Origin: an uncultured Lachnospiraceae bacterium
GTDB taxonomy: Bacteria > Bacillota > Clostridia > Lachnospirales > Lachnospiraceae
DNA: 64,000 nt
Direction of reading: 5' to 3'
Assembly: GCA_947625465.1 (NCBI GenBank)
Contig: CANQOK010000006.1
Span: forward strand, 1 to 64,000
Position numbers and translations under genes: made by a program. The notes under the pieces are model-generated. The model was not told the DNA's origin. It worked only from the letters and a program-made list of their open reading frames with translations, and searched no databases. Every line of letters begins with the position of its first letter. Position 1 is the first letter of the stretch. This document shows, one piece after another, positions 18,310 through 26,213 of the stretch.

Positions 18310-19722
18310 TTAGCTGGCATAATCTCCATTTTCCCATTCACCACTGTAGACAATTTCCCCATTTTCATCATATTCTGTTCCGGTTCCATTATAACTTCCT
18401 TGGTACCATTCACCCTTGTAGTGAATTTGCCCGTTTTCATAATATAGAGTTCCCTTTCCGTTATATTGTCCATTATCTACACGTTCACTCCATGCCCACT
18501 CTCCTTTATACTTAATCTGATTTGACTTTGGATAATACAAAGTAACATTACCATCTTCATATTCACAGCTTAGAAACCCCTTTTTATATATTTTTACATT
18601 TTCCCCCGAATATTCCGTAATTTCAATATGCCCTTCTTTATCATCAACACCTTCTTGAAAAATTGGTACTCCTTTATAAGTCATAGTCTTTCCTAAATAA
18701 ATTGTTGGATATTCAAACTTTACTCCTTTTTCTTCTCTCCCATCTTCAAATTCCCCAATATATTTTATTGAATTAAGATAATATGTTATGAAAAAATTTA
18801 CATTTTCATCATTAATTTCAGTTCTATTATCCCACTCTTCTAAACTAGGCCCAGAGCAGTTTTCATACAAAACTCCCTGTCCGTTAAACATTCCTTTATA
18901 AAATTCTCCAACATATAACGGAGCAAAGCACTCTGTATTTTTAAATTCATAACGTTCGGCTATTATTCCAAACCCTGATGGTCTGTTATCTTTTAACTCG
19001 CCCCAATATATAAATGGGGATTCTTCATTATTAGTTATTGAATAATACTCATTCTGTTTTAAATGAATATAATCCGATTCTAAATATTTTTCTACTTGTT
19101 CAGCATAGTTTGACACAATCGTTAAGTAGGATTTTATATCAATCTGATAATGGTCCACATACCAAAACAAATAGTCATTTGACCAAAATGTCGCATTTTC
19201 ACTTAACGTTTGTGAATTATTGTTTGAATTGTATGTAGTTGTAGGATCTGTATTATATGAACCGCTTGAACCGTTTGTGTTATTTGAACCATATGAATTG
19301 TTTGTGCTATTTGAACCATATGAATTACTTGAACCATTCGTGTTATTCAATCCATACGAATTATCTGCTTCCTCTCTCAAAGATGAATAATTTAGTGTCG
19401 CTTCTGCCTTTTTTGAATTATTTTTACTTCCGATAAATGAACCCACTATTACAACGATAATTCCCACGCATGCTAAAGCCATCAATCCCTTTAACATATT
19501 AGCATTTCTTGAAGTTTGTCTTGCATAGTTATTTTGTATTATATCATTAGAAACTGTTTCATTTTGCATTGCTTCAGTCTGTACCGGTTCATTTTGTATT
19601 GTTGTATTTTGTATAGCATTTACAGATTCTACAGGTGTCTGGTTTTCTTCCATTTTTGTTCCGCAGTAAGGGCAATATTCTTCCTCTTTCGCAATTTCTC
19701 TTCCGCATTTACTACAACGCAT
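18310..19722 (-). CDS. zinc-ribbon, single-TM protein with C-terminal MORN repeats
   Basis: The 470-residue protein starts with a zinc ribbon (Cys3, Cys6, Cys17, Cys20), then a Gln/Asn/Thr-rich stretch with a repeated QNE(T/P)V motif and one membrane helix (about 76-99). Next comes a low-complexity Asn/Ser/Gly/Tyr segment (about 120-172), a globular region, and MORN-like repeats toward the C-terminus (YVGEFYKGMFNGQGVLYE, YIGEFEDG, YKGEWYQGSYNGTGTEYDE, YSGEWENGDY). The zinc ribbon would be cytoplasmic and the MORN part outside. MORN repeats often bind lipid or act as scaffolds. It is first in the AT-rich cassette, with AGGAGG before the ATG and an operator-controlled promoter upstream. Confidence 0.85.
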   Translation of the reverse strand: MRCSKCGREIAKEEEYCPYCGTKMEENQTPVESVNAIQNTTIQNEPVQTEAMQNETVSNDIIQNNYARQTSRNANMLKGLMALACVGIIVVIVGSFIGSKNNSKKAEATLNYSSLREEADNSYGLNNTNGSSNSYGSNSTNNSYGSNNTNGSSGSYNTDPTTTYNSNNNSQTLSENATFWSNDYLFWYVDHYQIDIKSYLTIVSNYAEQVEKYLESDYIHLKQNEYYSITNNEESPFIYWGELKDNRPSGFGIIAERYEFKNTECFAPLYVGEFYKGMFNGQGVLYENCSGPSLEEWDNRTEINDENVNFFITYYLNSIKYIGEFEDGREEKGVKFEYPTIYLGKTMTYKGVPIFQEGVDDKEGHIEITEYSGENVKIYKKGFLSCEYEDGNVTLYYPKSNQIKYKGEWAWSERVDNGQYNGKGTLYYENGQIHYKGEWYQGSYNGTGTEYDENGEIVYSGEWENGDYAS

Positions 19723-19763
19723 ATTAAACTTTTTCCTCCTTCGTTCTAAAAAATAGTTCGTTT

Positions 19764-19784
19764 TATCGTTAAAATTATACGATA
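19764..19784. promoter_or_regulatory. XRE operator 1 (TCGT-N9-ACGA)
   Basis: Inverted repeat TATCGT (19764-19769) / ACGATA (19779-19784) with a 9-base spacer. It covers the -10 box of the cassette promoter and the -35 region of the regulator promoter. Confidence 0.65.
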
Positions 19785-19802
19785 TAAAGCATTATAATGC
19801 AA
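19774..19802 (-). promoter_or_regulatory. promoter of the AT-rich cassette
   Basis: Minus strand: -35 TTGCAT (19797-19802), 17-base spacer, -10 TATAAT (19774-19779). The first XRE operator covers the -10 box. The divergent regulator gene has its own perfect -10 TATAAT on the plus strand at 19793-19798 with a poor -35, so the two promoters overlap. Confidence 0.7.
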
Positions 19803-19805
19803 TAC

Positions 19806-19830
19806 TTTTTCGTATACTATTAACGAAAAA
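19806..19830. promoter_or_regulatory. XRE operator 2 (TCGT-N9-ACGA)
   Basis: Inverted repeat TTTTTCGT (19806-19813) / ACGAAAAA (19823-19830), again with a 9-base spacer. Its core matches operator 1, and the centres are 44 bases apart, about four helical turns. It lies just past the regulator -10 box, where bound protein would block transcription of the regulator itself. Confidence 0.65.
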
Positions 19831-19852
19831 ATGCATTAATGGTGGTGAATTT

Positions 19853-20158
19853 ATGATTGATGTTTTAAATCAAATTACACGATTTCGAAAGCAAAAAGGA
19901 TGGAGTGAATATCAACTTGCTGAAAAATCAGGTTTGACACAATCTACAATTTCTTCTTGGTACCGTAAAAATATCATCCCTTCAATTCCTTCCTTAGAAA
20001 AAGTTTGTACGGCATTTGATATTACGTTATCTCAATTTTTTGCAGAAAAAGAGGATACTTTTGAATTAACGTATGCACAAAAAGAACTAATTGAAGCAAT
20101 CGGGTATCTTTCAGAATCTCAGCTAAAAATTTTGACTCAATTCTTTAAAAGTTTTTAA
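19853..20158 (+). CDS. XRE-family HTH regulator
   Basis: A 101-residue Cro/CI-type DNA-binding protein. The helix-turn-helix covers about residues 8-62 (RKQKGWSEYQLAEKSGLTQSTISSWYRKN, a run with the usual Q-A-x-x-x-G-x-x-x-x-x-I spacing). A short C-terminal helical part (65-101) is probably for dimerisation; there is no peptidase or ligand domain. It is divergent from the AT-rich four-gene cassette, with two matching inverted repeats in the shared 130-base gap, so autoregulation and control of the cassette are likely. The gene shares the AT-rich composition of the cassette. GGTGGTG lies before the ATG. Confidence 0.9.
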   Translation: MIDVLNQITRFRKQKGWSEYQLAEKSGLTQSTISSWYRKNIIPSIPSLEKVCTAFDITLSQFFAEKEDTFELTYAQKELIEAIGYLSESQLKILTQFFKSF

Positions 20159-20172
20159 AGATTAAATAAAAA

Positions 20173-20218
20173 AAGAGCAACGCTCATAATGCTTTTAACA
20201 AGCTTGAACATTGCTCTT
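20173..20218. terminator. terminator between XRE gene and methyltransferase gene
   Basis: Arms AAGAGCAA (20173-20180) and TTGCTCTT (20211-20218), with an A-run before and T-rich sequence after. It serves both convergent genes. Confidence 0.7.
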
Positions 20219-20252
20219 CTTAAGATATCTTTTACTCTATTTAAATTCCAAC

Positions 20253-21470
20253 TTATTTCTCCTCAAACACCTGAAAAATATAGAATTTCAGATACAGGGA
20301 TTCATCTGCGCCCCACAGGATCGGGTGATCCGGCGCCTGCGTCCGGTATTCCACCTGCCGGAGCCGCCTGTGCACATTGCCTGCTGCCTGCCCGATGGTT
20401 TTGGCAAACAGCTCCGGGTCCATAAAATGGGAGCAGGAACAGGTTGCCAGATAGCCGCCGTCCCGGATCAGCTTCATCGCGCGCAGGTTGATCTCCCGAT
20501 AACCCTTTACCGCGTTTTTAACGGAATTTCGGGACTTGGTAAACGCGGGCGGATCGAGAATGACTACGTCAAACAGCTCCCCGCGCTGCTCCAGCTCCGG
20601 CAGCAGTTCAAATACATCCGCGCACTGGAATTCCACGATATCTTCCAGTCCGTTCAGCACTGCATTTTCACGCGCCTGCACTACTCCCAGTTCCGAAGCG
20701 TCCACGCCGATCACATGGGCGGCGCCGGCCTTTCCCGCATTCAGGGCAAACGAGCCGGTATGGGTAAAGCAGTCCAGCACGCGCGCGCCGGGACACAGCT
20801 TCCAGATGGCTTTCCGATTATATTTCTGATCTAAGAAGAAACCGGTCTTCTGCCCTTCTTCCACATCTACCAGATAGCGGACGCCGTTCTCCTCGATCTC
20901 CACTTTCGTTTCAAACGGTTCTCCGATCGGTCCCTTGATCCGCTCCATCCCTTCCTGCAGCCGGACCTTGGCGTCGCTCCGTTCATAGACGCCGCGGATC
21001 TCAATACCGTCCGCTTTCAGCACTTCCTTCAGCAGCTCCACGATCTGCAGCTTAAACCGGTCGATCCCCAGCGCAAGGGACTGCACCACCAGCACGTCCG
21101 AGAACTTATCCACAACCAGCCCGGGCAGGAAATCCGCCTCCCCGAAGATCACCCGGCAGCTTCCGGTATCGACCGTATGTTTCCGGTAGTCCCAGGCATT
21201 CTGTACACGCATCCGCAGAAATTCCCTGTCGATTTCCGCCTTCGGATTCCTTGTCATCATCCGCACCAGGATTTTGGATTTCCGATTGATAAATCCCTGT
21301 CCCAGTGGATAGCCGTTGTAATCCCGCACTTCCACCATGTCGCCGTCTGAGAACGCGCCGCTCACTTCCGAGACTTCATTATCATAGATCCAGAGACCGC
21401 CCGCTTTCAGGGTACGCCCCTCTCCTTTTTTTAAGGTTACGATTCCTTTTATCACATTTTCGTTTGTCAT
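20253..21470 (-). CDS. class I SAM-dependent rRNA methyltransferase (RlmI-like)
   Basis: The family methylates a cytosine C5 in 23S rRNA. The 405-residue protein has an N-terminal PUA-type RNA-binding domain (about 1-85, with LKAGGLWIYDNEV and the GFINRKSKILVR segment), a middle EEHTKxxx-type domain (with LPGLVVDKF and VEEGQKTGFFLDQK) and the Rossmann methyltransferase domain (VLDCFTHTGSFALNAG, IGVDAS, VVILDPPAF, CSCSHFM). The Cys of CSCSH is a candidate catalytic residue. It follows the carbonic anhydrase gene with a four-base overlap. GC content returns to the level seen outside the AT-rich block. Confidence 0.92.
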   Translation of the reverse strand: MTNENVIKGIVTLKKGEGRTLKAGGLWIYDNEVSEVSGAFSDGDMVEVRDYNGYPLGQGFINRKSKILVRMMTRNPKAEIDREFLRMRVQNAWDYRKHTVDTGSCRVIFGEADFLPGLVVDKFSDVLVVQSLALGIDRFKLQIVELLKEVLKADGIEIRGVYERSDAKVRLQEGMERIKGPIGEPFETKVEIEENGVRYLVDVEEGQKTGFFLDQKYNRKAIWKLCPGARVLDCFTHTGSFALNAGKAGAAHVIGVDASELGVVQARENAVLNGLEDIVEFQCADVFELLPELEQRGELFDVVILDPPAFTKSRNSVKNAVKGYREINLRAMKLIRDGGYLATCSCSHFMDPELFAKTIGQAAGNVHRRLRQVEYRTQAPDHPILWGADESLYLKFYIFQVFEEK

Positions 21471-22072
21471 ACTTCCCTCTTTCCGGAACCCTGACAGGAA
21501 AATTCCACATGTCCGTCCTCAATATGATAAATGGCGCCGATCACCTGCAGTCCATTTTCCTGTTCCATGTTTCGGATATCCAGATTGTTCTCAATCTTCG
21601 CCACGCTGTGCGCCACGTTCAGACTGCATGCCAGATCCGGATCCGTTTCTTCTCCGATCGCCAGTTTGATCTCGTCGGTAATGTACTTTATGTATCCGCT
21701 GGGATCGTGATGGATCGCCGCATCCACCGCGCCGCAATGCGTATGCCCCAGAACCAGCACCAGTTTACAGTTTAAATGCTCCGCCGCGTATTCAATACTG
21801 CCCAGCTGATGATCGTCGATCACATTTCCCGCTACCCGGATGACAAATAGTTCTCCGATCCCTGCCGAAAAAATACTTTCCGGGATCACGCGGGAATCCG
21901 AACAGGTTACAATGATCGCGTAGGGATGCTGCCCGTTTTCACAGGTATCCCGCCGGACTGCCGGTGAAATGTCTCCCTGCGGCGTAACTGCCTGCAGATA
22001 CTTCCGGTTGCCTTCCTGTAATCTGTCAAGCGCTTCCTTTGCGGAAACCGCCGTATGTTCCAAATGGTTCAT
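21467..22072 (-). CDS. beta-class carbonic anhydrase
   Basis: The enzyme interconverts CO2 and bicarbonate for anaplerotic carboxylations. The zinc ligands are visible: Cys and the Asp/Arg dyad in TCSDSRVIPE, and His and Cys in LGHTHCGAV. The glycine-rich VIRVAGNVID segment is also typical. At about 201 residues the length fits. I place the start at ATG 22072, preceded by GAAGGA. A longer frame begins at 22117, but that codon lies between the -35 and -10 boxes of the promoter at 22105-22133, so it would not be in the mRNA. It is translationally coupled to the RlmI-like gene. Confidence 0.94.
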   Translation of the reverse strand: MNHLEHTAVSAKEALDRLQEGNRKYLQAVTPQGDISPAVRRDTCENGQHPYAIIVTCSDSRVIPESIFSAGIGELFVIRVAGNVIDDHQLGSIEYAAEHLNCKLVLVLGHTHCGAVDAAIHHDPSGYIKYITDEIKLAIGEETDPDLACSLNVAHSVAKIENNLDIRNMEQENGLQVIGAIYHIEDGHVEFSCQGSGKREV

Positions 22073-22104
22073 TGGTTTTCCTTCTTTCTTTCCTTGATAC
22101 CTAC

Positions 22105-22133
22105 AGTATAACGGCAATTTCTTCGGTTATCAA
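22105..22133 (-). promoter_or_regulatory. promoter of carbonic anhydrase/methyltransferase
   Basis: Minus strand: TTGATA (22128-22133), 17-base spacer, TATACT (22105-22110). It decides the downstream start codon of the carbonic anhydrase. Confidence 0.8.
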
Positions 22134-22163
22134 TCTTTTTCAGCCTGTTTCGCTGTTTTCCTG

Positions 22164-22192
22164 TTGACAGATCTGTAAATTTATGGTTTAAT
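22164..22192 (+). promoter_or_regulatory. promoter of the Fur/PerR-type regulator
   Basis: TTGACA (22164-22169), 17-base spacer, TTTAAT (22187-22192), divergent from the carbonic anhydrase promoter. An AT-rich stretch (ACTTAATACTAATAATATT) follows at about 22196-22214 and could hold a Per/Fur-type operator, but it is not a good palindrome. Confidence 0.75.
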
Positions 22193-22242
22193 AGGACTTA
22201 ATACTAATAATATTTCGTTTAGAAATTTGGGAGCGTGATGAA

Positions 22243-22653
22243 ATGAACATGAAAAAACAACGCAGCACCAAACAGCGAAAACTGGTACTGGATACCGTGC
22301 AGTCCCGTCACGACCACCCCACTGCGGATCAGATTTATCTGGATACGCGCCAAAAGGATGAGAAGATCAGCCGGGGAACCGTTTACCGGAATCTGAATCT
22401 CTTATCGGAAAGCGGCGACATCTCGCATGTGAAGGTTCCTTCCGCGGACCGCTATGACTTCCGGCTGGACCGGCATTACCATTTATTCTGCACCAACTGC
22501 GGCAAAGTGTGTGATGCTCCTGTTCCTTATCAGGAAGCGCGCGATAAGCAGATTGAACAGGAAACCGGCTTTCAGGTCAGCCGGCACCGCACGATATTCG
22601 AAGGTCTCTGTTCCGATTGTCAGAAACGGCTGACGCAGGAACAGCAACAGTAA
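22243..22653 (+). CDS. Fur-family regulator, PerR-like
   Basis: The 136-residue protein has the winged helix typical of Fur ([12 protein letters not shown] and [12 protein letters not shown]), then a metal-binding dimer domain with [14 protein letters not shown] and a second CxxC (LCSDCQ) that would hold the structural zinc. PerR senses peroxide through His oxidation at an iron site. The next gene, starting 22 bases downstream, is a rubredoxin-glutamate synthase-rubrerythrin protein, a classical oxygen-defence target in clostridia. PerR is therefore the likelier subgroup than Fur or Zur. An N-terminal Lys/Arg/Gln cluster precedes the first helix. GGGAG lies upstream of the ATG. Confidence 0.9.
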   Translation: MNMKKQRSTKQRKLVLDTVQSRHDHPTADQIYLDTRQKDEKISRGTVYRNLNLLSESGDISHVKVPSADRYDFRLDRHYHLFCTNCGKVCDAPVPYQEARDKQIEQETGFQVSRHRTIFEGLCSDCQKRLTQEQQQ

Positions 22654-22675
22654 ACACTTCAGGAAGGAGGTTACC

Positions 22676-24685
22676 ATGGCAGTTTACAAATGCAGTATCT
22701 GCGGCTTTGTCTTCGATGAAGAAAAGCAGGGAAAACCGTTTTCGGAACTGACCGCCTGCCCGGTATGCAGACAGCCGGTCTCCCGATTTGTTCTGGTTTC
22801 GGAACCCGCGCCTGCCAAAGAACCGGAGGCACAGCCGTACGCGGGCGATCTGGCTTATGACGCGTCCTACGCAAGAAGCGATCCGTCCAGCCGTTATATG
22901 GAACAGATCCATGAAATGGCCGTATCGGGGAAAAGCATTCACAGCGCTATGAGCACACAGATGCCGCTGCCCTCCTGGGACGATATTTTAATCCTGGGCG
23001 CACAGTTAAATCCGCCGCCGCTCAATGACGGCGATCCGGTCAGCACCGAGACGGTGATCGGAAAACACGCAAAGAAACCGATGGTTCTGGAGAGTCCGGT
23101 GTACATATCCCATATGTCGTTCGGAGCTCTTTCCAAAGAGAGCAAGATCGCGCTTGCCAAAGGCTCCGCCATGGCAAAGACGGCAATGTGCAGCGGGGAA
23201 GGCGGCATTTTGCCGGAAGAAAAAGCCGCTGCCTACAAGTACATATTTGAGTACATTCCCAATCACTACAGCGCGACAGATGAGAATCTGAAATCTTCCG
23301 ACGCCATCGAGATCAAAATCGGTCAGGGCACCAAGCCCGGTATGGGCGGACATCTGCCCGGCGAAAAGGTAACGGAAGAGATCGCGGCAATCCGCGGCAG
23401 GAAAGTGGGCGAAGATATCCAGAGCCCGAGCAAATTCGCGGAGATCAATTCAAAAGAAGATCTGAAAGAAATGGTGACCATGCTGCGGACCCGCTCAGAA
23501 GGCAGACCGATCGGCATTAAGATCGCAGCAGGACGGATCGAACAGGATCTGGAACACTGTGTTTACGCCGAGCCGGATTTCATTACCATCGACGGCAGAG
23601 GCGGCGCTACTGCTTCCAGTCCCTATTTTCTGCGGGAATCAACCACTATCCCGACCATTTACGCGCTGGCGCGCGCCAGAAAATATCTGGATTCGGTTCA
23701 TTCCGATATTGCACTGGTCATTACCGGCGGACTTCGGGTATCCGCGGACTTCGCCAAAGCGCTCGCCATGGGCGCGGACGCCGTTGCCATCGCCAGCGCA
23801 GCTCTGATCGCCGCCGCCTGTCAGCAGTATCGGATCTGCGGAACCGGGAACTGTCCGGCAGGCATAGCCACACAGGATCCCAAGCTGCGGGCACGGCTCA
23901 ATGTAGACGCGGCAGCCCAGCGGGTCGCAAATTTCTTAACGGTTTCCGCAAAGGAATTACAGACCTTTGCGCGGATCACGGGACACAGCTCTGTACACGG
24001 TCTTACCGTTCAAAATCTGGCCACTACCGACCGTGATATCGCAGAGTACACAGGCATAAAACATGTTGGCCAGTCCGATCAGGAAAATTTTAATCAAGAA
24101 AATTTTAATCAGGAAAATTTTAAAAAGGAGGTTGTTACAATGGAGAAAACAACAAAATATGCAGGCACACAAACCGAAAAGAACCTGGAGGCCGCTTTCG
24201 CAGGCGAATCCCAGGCGAGAAACAAGTATACCTATTTCGCTTCCAAAGCGAAAAAAGAAGGCTACGAGCAGATCGCGGCTCTGTTCTTAAAGACAGCCGA
24301 CAATGAGAAAGAACACGCGAAGCTGTGGTTTAAAGAATTGAACGGGATCGGCGATACCGCTGAAAATCTGGCTGCTGCCGCAGACGGCGAAAACTACGAG
24401 TGGACGGATATGTATGAAGGCTTTGCCGTAACCGCGGAAGAAGAAGGATTCCCGGAGCTGGCCGCTAAATTCCGTTTAGTCGCTGCCATTGAGAAACACC
24501 ATGAAGAACGCTACCGGGCGCTGCTTCGGAATGTGGAAACCGCTCAGGTATTCGCAAAGAGCGAAGTCAAAGTCTGGGAGTGCCGGAACTGCGGTCATAT
24601 TATCGTAGGCACCCAGGCACCGGAGATCTGCCCGACCTGCGCGCATCCGCAGTCTTATTTTGAAGTAAACGCGGAAAATTACTAA
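22676..24685 (+). CDS. rubredoxin / glutamate synthase-like FMN domain / rubrerythrin in-frame fusion
   Basis: A 669-residue open frame with three parts. Residues 1-36 form a rubredoxin-like knuckle (Cys6, Cys9, Cys28, Cys31). Residues about 60-455 are a glutamate-synthase-type FMN barrel ([28 protein letters not shown]) with a 3Fe-4S cysteine set ([19 protein letters not shown]). Residues 489-669 are a complete rubrerythrin: ferritin-like di-iron motifs (EKEH, EKHHEER) and a C-terminal rubredoxin domain (CRNCG, CPTC). The join is three QENFN repeats (468-482). A strong ribosome site (AAGGAGG) and ATG in frame at 24140 mean rubrerythrin can also be made alone. Such proteins are usually separate genes. 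Likely role: NAD(P)H-linked peroxide/oxygen reduction under PerR-like control. Confidence 0.9.
   Translation: MAVYKCSICGFVFDEEKQGKPFSELTACPVCRQPVSRFVLVSEPAPAKEPEAQPYAGDLAYDASYARSDPSSRYMEQIHEMAVSGKSIHSAMSTQMPLPSWDDILILGAQLNPPPLNDGDPVSTETVIGKHAKKPMVLESPVYISHMSFGALSKESKIALAKGSAMAKTAMCSGEGGILPEEKAAAYKYIFEYIPNHYSATDENLKSSDAIEIKIGQGTKPGMGGHLPGEKVTEEIAAIRGRKVGEDIQSPSKFAEINSKEDLKEMVTMLRTRSEGRPIGIKIAAGRIEQDLEHCVYAEPDFITIDGRGGATASSPYFLRESTTIPTIYALARARKYLDSVHSDIALVITGGLRVSADFAKALAMGADAVAIASAALIAAACQQYRICGTGNCPAGIATQDPKLRARLNVDAAAQRVANFLTVSAKELQTFARITGHSSVHGLTVQNLATTDRDIAEYTGIKHVGQSDQENFNQENFNQENFKKEVVTMEKTTKYAGTQTEKNLEAAFAGESQARNKYTYFASKAKKEGYEQIAALFLKTADNEKEHAKLWFKELNGIGDTAENLAAAADGENYEWTDMYEGFAVTAEEEGFPELAAKFRLVAAIEKHHEERYRALLRNVETAQVFAKSEVKVWECRNCGHIIVGTQAPEICPTCAHPQSYFEVNAENY
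24077..24121 (+). repeat. three 15-base tandem repeats at the fusion joint
   Basis: Units at 24077-24091, 24092-24106 and 24107-24121, consensus AATCAGGAAAATTTT, differing by one base each. They code for (D/N)QENF three times and contain no stop, so the frame runs through what looks like a former intergenic region. Confidence 0.9.
24125..24142 (+). promoter_or_regulatory. internal ribosome site and start codon for free rubrerythrin
   Basis: AAGGAGG at 24125-24131, eight bases, then ATG at 24140-24142, in frame with the long gene. The product from here would be a normal 181-residue rubrerythrin beginning [16 protein letters not shown]. Confidence 0.8.
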
Positions 24686-24720
24686 AGAAACCAAACTCAG
24701 CCGGAAGGAGGCAATCGCCA

Positions 24721-26169
24721 ATGACAACAGAACCGGAAACCCTGTGCCGCCACCGGGTATTTCACCACTTCTATCAAATCTGCCGGATCCCGCACGGGAG
24801 CGGGAATGAAAAAGCCCTGAGCGATTATCTGGTAAGCTGGGCGGCGGAACTGGGGCTCTATGCCGAACAGGACGCATGGAACAATGTCCTGATCCGAAAA
24901 CCCGCGGCGCCGGGTTATGAAGATTCCCCGGGCGTCATGCTGCAGGCGCACATTGACATGGTCTGTGAAAAATCAGATTCCGCCGAACACGATTTTGCCA
25001 AAGATCCCATCTGCTGGGTAATCGACGGCGATACCCTTTCTACCGGCGGTCGGACGACACTGGGCGCGGACGACGGCATCGGCATGGCGCTGATCATGGC
25101 GGTGTTGGAAGATCGGACATTAAAGCATCCGGCACTGGAAGCGCTGTTTACCACTATGGAAGAAGAAGATCTGTCCGGCGCGGAGCATTTTGACGCTTCC
25201 AAGATGCAGTCTCACTATCTGATCAATCTGGATCACACGGTGGAACATGAGATTAACTGCGGAAGCTGCGGCGGCATGCAGGTGGATTTTCGCCTGCCGC
25301 TTCCGGTTTCCCCGGTTCCCGCCGGCTTTCATACCTATCGGCTGTCCGTATCCGGACTAAAGGGCGGACATTCCGGAGACGACATTAACAAAGGACGCGG
25401 AAACGCCAACGTGGTTCTGACCCGGCTTTTGGTAGCCATAGAGGACTGCACTCCCTATCTGCTTGGCCAGATCCGCGGAGGCAGTTTCCGGCTGGCGATC
25501 CCCCGGTCCGCGGAGGCGATCCTCTGTCTGGACCCTGCGGCATTCCCCGCAGTCCGTACAGTGCTGGAGCGCCTTACGGCAGAAATGCAGAAGGAACTGG
25601 CCGTCACCGCCGACCGGCTGACCGTTGCGATGGAGCCGGCGGAACCGATCCTGCAGGGAACAGACCCCGCGCCGGTTCTCTCCGCTCTGATGCTGATCCC
25701 GGACGGTATTTTTCAGATGAATGAGATGCTGGCCGGTCTGGTCGATACCTCCGACAATCTGGGCGAGATCTATCTGGAAGACGGCATGCTGCATCTGGTA
25801 CTGGAGATCCGTTCCGCCAGAGACAGCCTGCGCGCTTACCTATATCAGCGTATGGAGCGGCTGGCCGCCCTGCTGGGCGGACAGTGTGAATGGAGCAATG
25901 CTTATCCCAGCTGGAATTTCCAGCCGGATTCCCGGCTGCGGCAGATTGCCGCCCGGGCATTTCAGACCGCCTACGGAAGCGAACCAGCCTATCTGACCGT
26001 ACACGCAGGACTTGAAGTCGGATATCTGTTAAACAGCCGGCCTGACGTCGACGCGATTTCCATCGGGCCGGACTGCCGGGATTTCCATTCCCCGACAGAA
26101 TCGGTACAGATCTCGTCCGTCAAAAATTTTTACAGTTATTTTTGTTTACTTCTTGCTTTACTTCAATGA
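24721..26169 (+). CDS. pepD: aminoacyl-histidine dipeptidase (PepD, M20 family)
   Basis: PepD hydrolyses Xaa-His dipeptides such as carnosine with two zinc ions in the cytoplasm. The 482-residue protein has the M20 ligands in order: the His/Asp pair in LQAHIDMV, the bridging Asp in TTLGADDGIGMA, the catalytic Glu pair in TMEEEDLSGA, Asp in LINLDH, and the late His in GPDCRDFHSPTE. The lid/dimer domain lies between (LSVSGLKGGHSGDDI). Length is typical. AAGGAGG precedes the ATG. The next gene is a YfcC-type carrier with its own promoter overlapping the end of pepD; a peptide or amino-acid use module is plausible. Confidence 0.95.
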   Translation: MTTEPETLCRHRVFHHFYQICRIPHGSGNEKALSDYLVSWAAELGLYAEQDAWNNVLIRKPAAPGYEDSPGVMLQAHIDMVCEKSDSAEHDFAKDPICWVIDGDTLSTGGRTTLGADDGIGMALIMAVLEDRTLKHPALEALFTTMEEEDLSGAEHFDASKMQSHYLINLDHTVEHEINCGSCGGMQVDFRLPLPVSPVPAGFHTYRLSVSGLKGGHSGDDINKGRGNANVVLTRLLVAIEDCTPYLLGQIRGGSFRLAIPRSAEAILCLDPAAFPAVRTVLERLTAEMQKELAVTADRLTVAMEPAEPILQGTDPAPVLSALMLIPDGIFQMNEMLAGLVDTSDNLGEIYLEDGMLHLVLEIRSARDSLRAYLYQRMERLAALLGGQCEWSNAYPSWNFQPDSRLRQIAARAFQTAYGSEPAYLTVHAGLEVGYLLNSRPDVDAISIGPDCRDFHSPTESVQISSVKNFYSYFCLLLALLQ

Positions 26170-26180
26170 TGTGGTAAAAT
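26153..26180 (+). promoter_or_regulatory. promoter of the YfcC-type carrier
   Basis: TTGCTT (26153-26158), 16-base spacer, extended -10 TGGTAAAAT with TAAAAT at 26175-26180. It overlaps the last codons of pepD. Confidence 0.65.
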
Positions 26181-26213
26181 AACTTTAAGAAAAGCAAGGA
26201 GGAGACATTTTAC

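Noticed and set aside
15315..20218. The AAAGAGCA stems on both sides of the AT-rich cassette as attachment sites or direct repeats
   Set aside because: Both are arms of ordinary terminators, match over only a few bases, and no integrase or tRNA is present.
22196..22214. Per box in front of the Fur/PerR-type gene
   Set aside because: The stretch is AT-rich, but its halves do not match the TTATAAT-N-ATTATAA palindrome well enough to call.
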